A stretch of 26,407 bases of DNA from JBBQNJ01 sp038329845 (GTDB lineage: Bacteria > Planctomycetota > Phycisphaerae > Tepidisphaerales > Tepidisphaeraceae), in assembly GCA_038329845.1 (NCBI GenBank), contig JBBQNJ010000070.1, positions 1-26,407 on the forward strand. The letters run 5' to 3'. A program made the translations under genes and the position numbers. The notes under the pieces were generated by a model. It saw nothing but the letters and a program-made list of their open reading frames with translations. It made no database searches and had not been told where the DNA came from. Position 1 is the first letter of the stretch. Every line of letters begins with the position of its first letter. Shown piece after piece: positions 23,308 to 26,407 of the stretch.

Positions 23308-23427
23308 GACCAGAGGTCTCCTTGGCTGATCGAATCCGGATCGCACGCACCGCGAGCGATCGACGGGTCCGATAAGTCGGGCATCTTACACTCCCGCGGC
23401 TCCGGAGTTAAGCGCTCGCGGGCTGCC

Positions 23428-23455
23428 TTGTGAAGGCCCGCCGCCGCGATATGAT
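23428..23455 (+). promoter_or_regulatory. Promoter of the fusion oxidoreductase gene
   Basis: TTGTGA (23428-23433), a 16-bp spacer and TATGAT (23450-23455) form a good sigma-70-type promoter in the divergent intergenic region, 79 bp before the ATG. Confidence 0.5.
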
Positions 23456-23534
23456 GCGCGATCCGGACCGGCGGCGGGAAACCTTCCCGCTGAGGCGGTG
23501 CGGAACACTCTTTATTCCACAAGGAAATTCGTCC

Positions 23535-25547
23535 ATGAGCGCGACAGTGAATTGGGGCATTCTCGGGGCCGGATCGATTGCCAAGGCGATAGCGACAGGA
23601 TTGGGCCAGAGCCGCACCGGCAAGTTGCTGGCCGTGGCCAGCCGTTCGCAGGAAAAGGCCGATAAGTTCGGCGCAGAGCGCAATGTCCCGCGCCGATACG
23701 GATCGTACGAGGCGTTGCTCAACGACAAGGACGTCGACGTGGTGTACGTCTGCACCCCGCATCCGCTCCATGCCCGCTGGGCGATCCGCGCCATCGAGGC
23801 GGGCAAGAACGTGCTGGTGGAAAAGCCGTTCGCGCTCAACGCCCCGCAGGCGGCGGCGATCTTCGAAGCCGCCCGCGAGGCCGGCGTCTTCGCCATGGAA
23901 GCGTTCATGTATCGCTGCAATCCGCAGACGGCCAAAGTGATCGAACTGATCCGCCAAGGGGCGATCGGCTCGGTCGGGGTGATCCAGGCGACCTTTTCAT
24001 TCCACTCCGGATTCAATCCCGATGGGCGGCTCTGGAGCAACGCCATGGCCGGCGGGGGGATCATGGATGTGGGGTGCTACGCGGTGTCGATGTGCCGGTT
24101 GATCGCCGGGGCCGCGACGGGCAAGCCCTGCGCCGATCCGATCGCCGTCACCGGCGCTGGCAAGCTCAACGACAAGACCCGCGTCGATGAATTCGCCGTC
24201 GGGACGCTGAAATTTCCCGGCGACATTGTCGCCACCATCGCCACCGGTGTGGGGATCAACCAGGAAAACGTCGTTCGCATCTTCGGGTCCGACGGGTCGA
24301 TCTTCCTGCCCAATCCCTGGGTCGCCAATCGGGAAACCGGCGAAACGAGCAAGATCATCGTGAAGAAGAAGGGGGCCAAGGAGCCGGAGGAGATCGTTAT
24401 TGAAACCAAGGTCACCAGCTTCTCGATGGAAGCCGACGTGGTGGGCGAGGCGGTCCTGGCGGGAAAGAAACAGGCCGATTCCCCGGCCATGAGCTGGGGC
24501 GACACGCTGGGCAACATGACGACGTTGGACCAATGGCGGGCGGCGGTGGGGGTGGTGTACGAGCCGGAAACGCCCAAGGCGCTCGAGCCGGTCCATGGCC
24601 GTCCCCTGGCGTTCGCCTCCTCGCCCCGGGCGTCAATGAAGTACGGGCAGATCGCCGGGGTCAGCAAGAAAGTATCGCGTCTGATCATGGGCGTGGACAA
24701 CATCGTCACGCCGGGGCACACCTTTGTCCTATGGGACGACTTTTTTGAGCGCGGCGGCAACGTCTGGGACAGCGCCTGGATTTACGGGGGGGGCAAGGCC
24801 GAGGGGGCGCTGGGCACCTGGGTCAATACCCGCGGCGTGCGAGAGCAGGTGGTGATCCTCGACAAGGGTGCCCACACCCCGATGTGTACGCCCGACGGGC
24901 TTAAGAGCCAGCACAAGGAATCGCTGTCGCGCTTGGGAATGACCTACGTGGACATCTACATGATGCACCGCGACAACTCCGAAGTCCCAGTTGGGGAGTT
25001 TGTCGACGTGCTCTATGAACAGGTGAAGGCCGGGACCATGCGGGCGATCGGCGGAAGCAACTTCTCGATCGAGCGGATCGAGGCGTTCAACGAATATGCC
25101 CGCAAGAACGGCAAGACCCCATTCGCCGCGGTCTCCAACAACCTCTCGCTGGCCTATATGAACAATCCGGTATGGGGCGGGTGCATCACCGCCAGCAAGA
25201 AGGAATACCGCGACTGGCACTCACGCACGCAGATGCCGCTGATGCCGTGGAGCAGCCAGGCCCGAGGGTTCTTCACCGATCGTGGCGATCCGTCGAACAC
25301 ATCGGACAAAGAGATGAATCGGGTGTGGCAGTCGCCGGAGAATCAGCAGCGCCGAACGCGCGCGTATGAGCTGGCCTCGAAGCGCGGCGTCGAGCCGATC
25401 CAGATCGCCTTGGCGTGGGTGCTTTGCCAGCCGTTCCCGACGTTCCCGCTGATCGGACCGCGGCAACTCAGCGAGACGCACAGCTCGATGAAGGCGCTGA
25501 GCATCGAATTGACCGGCGAAGAGATCAAGTGGTTGAACCTTGAATAA
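23535..25547 (+). CDS. Gfo/Idh/MocA oxidoreductase fused to an aldo/keto reductase
   Basis: A 670-residue two-enzyme fusion. Residues 1 to about 350 form a Gfo/Idh/MocA NAD(P) dehydrogenase: the Rossmann motif GILGAGSIAKA (8-18), VCTPHPLHARWAI, the catalytic-region motif EKPFAL with Lys97, and MDVGCYAVSM. Residues from about 360 form an aldo/keto reductase with the complete tetrad: Asp412 and Tyr417 (WDSAWIYGGGK), Lys444 (ILDKGAH) and His478 (YMMHRDN). An NADP-site-like end (LIGPRQLSETHSS) closes it. Each half could oxidise or reduce a sugar or cyclitol, so the pair might cycle one substrate or its cofactor; the substrate is unknown. ATG 23535 has AAGGAA nearby and starts directly before the first Rossmann strand. 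The junction has no stop or frameshift, so the fusion is real. Confidence 0.9.
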   Translation: MSATVNWGILGAGSIAKAIATGLGQSRTGKLLAVASRSQEKADKFGAERNVPRRYGSYEALLNDKDVDVVYVCTPHPLHARWAIRAIEAGKNVLVEKPFALNAPQAAAIFEAAREAGVFAMEAFMYRCNPQTAKVIELIRQGAIGSVGVIQATFSFHSGFNPDGRLWSNAMAGGGIMDVGCYAVSMCRLIAGAATGKPCADPIAVTGAGKLNDKTRVDEFAVGTLKFPGDIVATIATGVGINQENVVRIFGSDGSIFLPNPWVANRETGETSKIIVKKKGAKEPEEIVIETKVTSFSMEADVVGEAVLAGKKQADSPAMSWGDTLGNMTTLDQWRAAVGVVYEPETPKALEPVHGRPLAFASSPRASMKYGQIAGVSKKVSRLIMGVDNIVTPGHTFVLWDDFFERGGNVWDSAWIYGGGKAEGALGTWVNTRGVREQVVILDKGAHTPMCTPDGLKSQHKESLSRLGMTYVDIYMMHRDNSEVPVGEFVDVLYEQVKAGTMRAIGGSNFSIERIEAFNEYARKNGKTPFAAVSNNLSLAYMNNPVWGGCITASKKEYRDWHSRTQMPLMPWSSQARGFFTDRGDPSNTSDKEMNRVWQSPENQQRRTRAYELASKRGVEPIQIALAWVLCQPFPTFPLIGPRQLSETHSSMKALSIELTGEEIKWLNLE

Positions 25548-25619
25548 CCGGCGGAAAGAATATCCCCGCGCCGGCGGGATGGGGCTTGTCAAGCGGCGGC
25601 GGGGCGGCGGCGACTGGGG

Positions 25620-25625
25620 TACAAT
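25620..25625 (+). promoter_or_regulatory. Possible -10 element of the second Rrf2 gene (near-leaderless)
   Basis: TACAAT ends nine bases before ATG 25635, implying transcription starting almost at the start codon. TTGTCA at 25586-25591 is too far upstream (28 bp) to be a normal -35. Confidence 0.3.
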
Positions 25626-25634
25626 GCCGTGAGC

Positions 25635-26186
25635 ATGTTTTCCCAAACCACCGAATACGCCCTGCGGGTGATGGTTCACCTTGCCGGGATAGACCAAGGC
25701 TCGCCGACCATCGCGCAGATCTCCATCGCCACGAAAACGCCACCGGGGTATCTGGCCAAGATTCTGCGCAGTCTGGCCCGCGCCGACCTGATCCGGTCGC
25801 AGCGCGGCCTGCACGGCGGAAGTGTGCTGGCCCGTCCGGGGGACCGGATCACCGTTTTCGACGTGGTGCAGGCGGTGGACCCGATCCGCCGCATCAACAC
25901 CTGTCCGCTGGAAATCGAGAGCCACGGGGTGAATCTTTGCCCGCTGCACCGCCGGCTCGATGATGCGATAGGTTCGGTCGAGCGGGCGTTTCGCGCCACC
26001 ACCCTCGCCGAGATCGTCGCCGAGCCGACTTCGAGCAAGCCATTGTGCCCTGGCCCATTCTCGCCCCCTCGCGCCCGCGACTCTTCGATCGCTTCGCTGA
26101 GCAAACCCCCTCGCCCTCGCCGTTCCCGCTCCTCCCGTCCCCCCGCGCCCCCCACTCCCCCCGCCGCGTCGTCGTCTGCCCTGTGA
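25635..26186 (+). CDS. Rrf2-family transcriptional regulator with low-complexity C-terminal tail
   Basis: A 183-residue winged-helix regulator. MFSQTTEYALRVMVHLAG opens the DNA-binding domain, and LIRSQRGLHGGSVLARPGD is the wing. Cys90 and Cys102 in NTCPLEIESHGVNLCPLH occupy the usual iron-sulfur sensor region, but the usual third cysteine between or near them is missing; Cys138 lies in the tail. Residues about 1-138 match a normal-length family member. The remaining roughly 45 residues (SPPRARDSSIASLSKPPRPR and so on) are Ser/Pro/Arg-rich and are probably the result of a lost stop codon. ATG 25635 is preferred over a GTG two codons upstream. Confidence 0.85.
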   Translation: MFSQTTEYALRVMVHLAGIDQGSPTIAQISIATKTPPGYLAKILRSLARADLIRSQRGLHGGSVLARPGDRITVFDVVQAVDPIRRINTCPLEIESHGVNLCPLHRRLDDAIGSVERAFRATTLAEIVAEPTSSKPLCPGPFSPPRARDSSIASLSKPPRPRRSRSSRPPAPPTPPAASSSAL

Positions 26187-26407
26187 CACTCCCGGCTTTC
26201 CGCCGCTCCCCTTCGTCGCCCTCCCGAACCCCGTTGCGCAAAATGCCCGCCCCACGATCGTCCGTCAAAAAGGGGACGCGCTGAATGCCATTCACTTAAG
26301 CCTCCCCACTCGTCACCGGTTTGTCGTAAGCGACTGCTGCAACTTTCTTTGTGTCAGACCATCGCCGGGCGCGGCGGGGGAAGACTATAGTGGGGTTTGA
26401 CCCCCCA
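26187..26407. other. Right-edge non-coding sequence
   Basis: This 221-bp stretch has no gene. It starts C-rich on the plus strand and ends with TATAGT at 26386-26391, a possible -10 element for a gene beyond the edge. AAAAAGGGGACGCG near 26268 and CATTCACTTAAG near 26288 look like dispersed-repeat or insertion-sequence-end text, but this cannot be settled from one copy. Confidence 0.5.

Noticed and set aside
1..26407. tRNA or rRNA genes
   Set aside because: I looked for T-loop-like GGTTCGAATCC words and cloverleaf arms in the gaps and saw none; rRNA-like sequence is also absent.

Overview
The window is 26.4 kb of GC-rich bacterial chromosome, roughly two-thirds G+C by eye. Several features together suggest a planctomycete, perhaps a Phycisphaerae-like lineage. 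These are a TPR protein carrying two RNA polymerase alpha-CTD domains, a TPR-bearing secretin with a very long signal peptide, a Gfo/Idh/MocA-aldo/keto reductase fusion, many genes without a clear Shine-Dalgarno sequence, and AT-rich or palindromic dispersed repeats between genes. This placement is an inference; there is no rRNA or tRNA in the window to confirm it.

Left part (1-6.6 kb). A topoisomerase I gene (topA, minus strand) runs off the left edge and is divergent from a GH57 amylase-type glycoside hydrolase. Two small adjacent genes follow, and both appear broken: the first by an in-frame TAG, the second by a frameshift in a C7 run. A cysteine-free Rrf2 regulator converges on them. Next is a minus-strand pair joined by a 4-nt GTGA overlap: an upstream TPR/tandem alpha-CTD protein and a downstream SpoIID/LytB-like lipoprotein.

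Middle part (6.7-16.4 kb). The replicative helicase gene dnaB and a polytopic GT-C-type membrane protein lie head to tail on the minus strand. The membrane protein is interrupted near its 3' end by an in-frame TAG, beyond which the frame stays open for 88 codons. On the plus strand come a small TPR lipoprotein, about 1 kb of non-coding DNA rich in direct repeats and hairpins, and a 1292-residue orphan secretin.

Right part (16.8-26.4 kb). This holds an L-rhamnose isomerase, a small unknown protein, RadA/Sms, and an orphan D12-class adenine methyltransferase of visibly lower G+C that is probably acquired. It continues with a membrane-anchored HtrA/DegP-type protease, a coiled-coil protein, the 670-residue Gfo/Idh/MocA-aldo/keto reductase fusion, and a second Rrf2 regulator with two cysteines in the sensor region and an odd low-complexity tail.

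Most genes are single housekeeping or metabolic units, not one pathway. DNA maintenance (topA, dnaB, radA, methyltransferase), envelope functions (SpoIID, GT-C protein, lipoprotein, secretin, HtrA) and carbohydrate metabolism (GH57, rhamnose isomerase, fusion oxidoreductase) are interleaved. The least-explained items are the TPR-double alpha-CTD/SpoIID pair, the two in-frame TAG codons inside otherwise open frames, the structured leader and repeats before the secretin, and the orphan methyltransferase.
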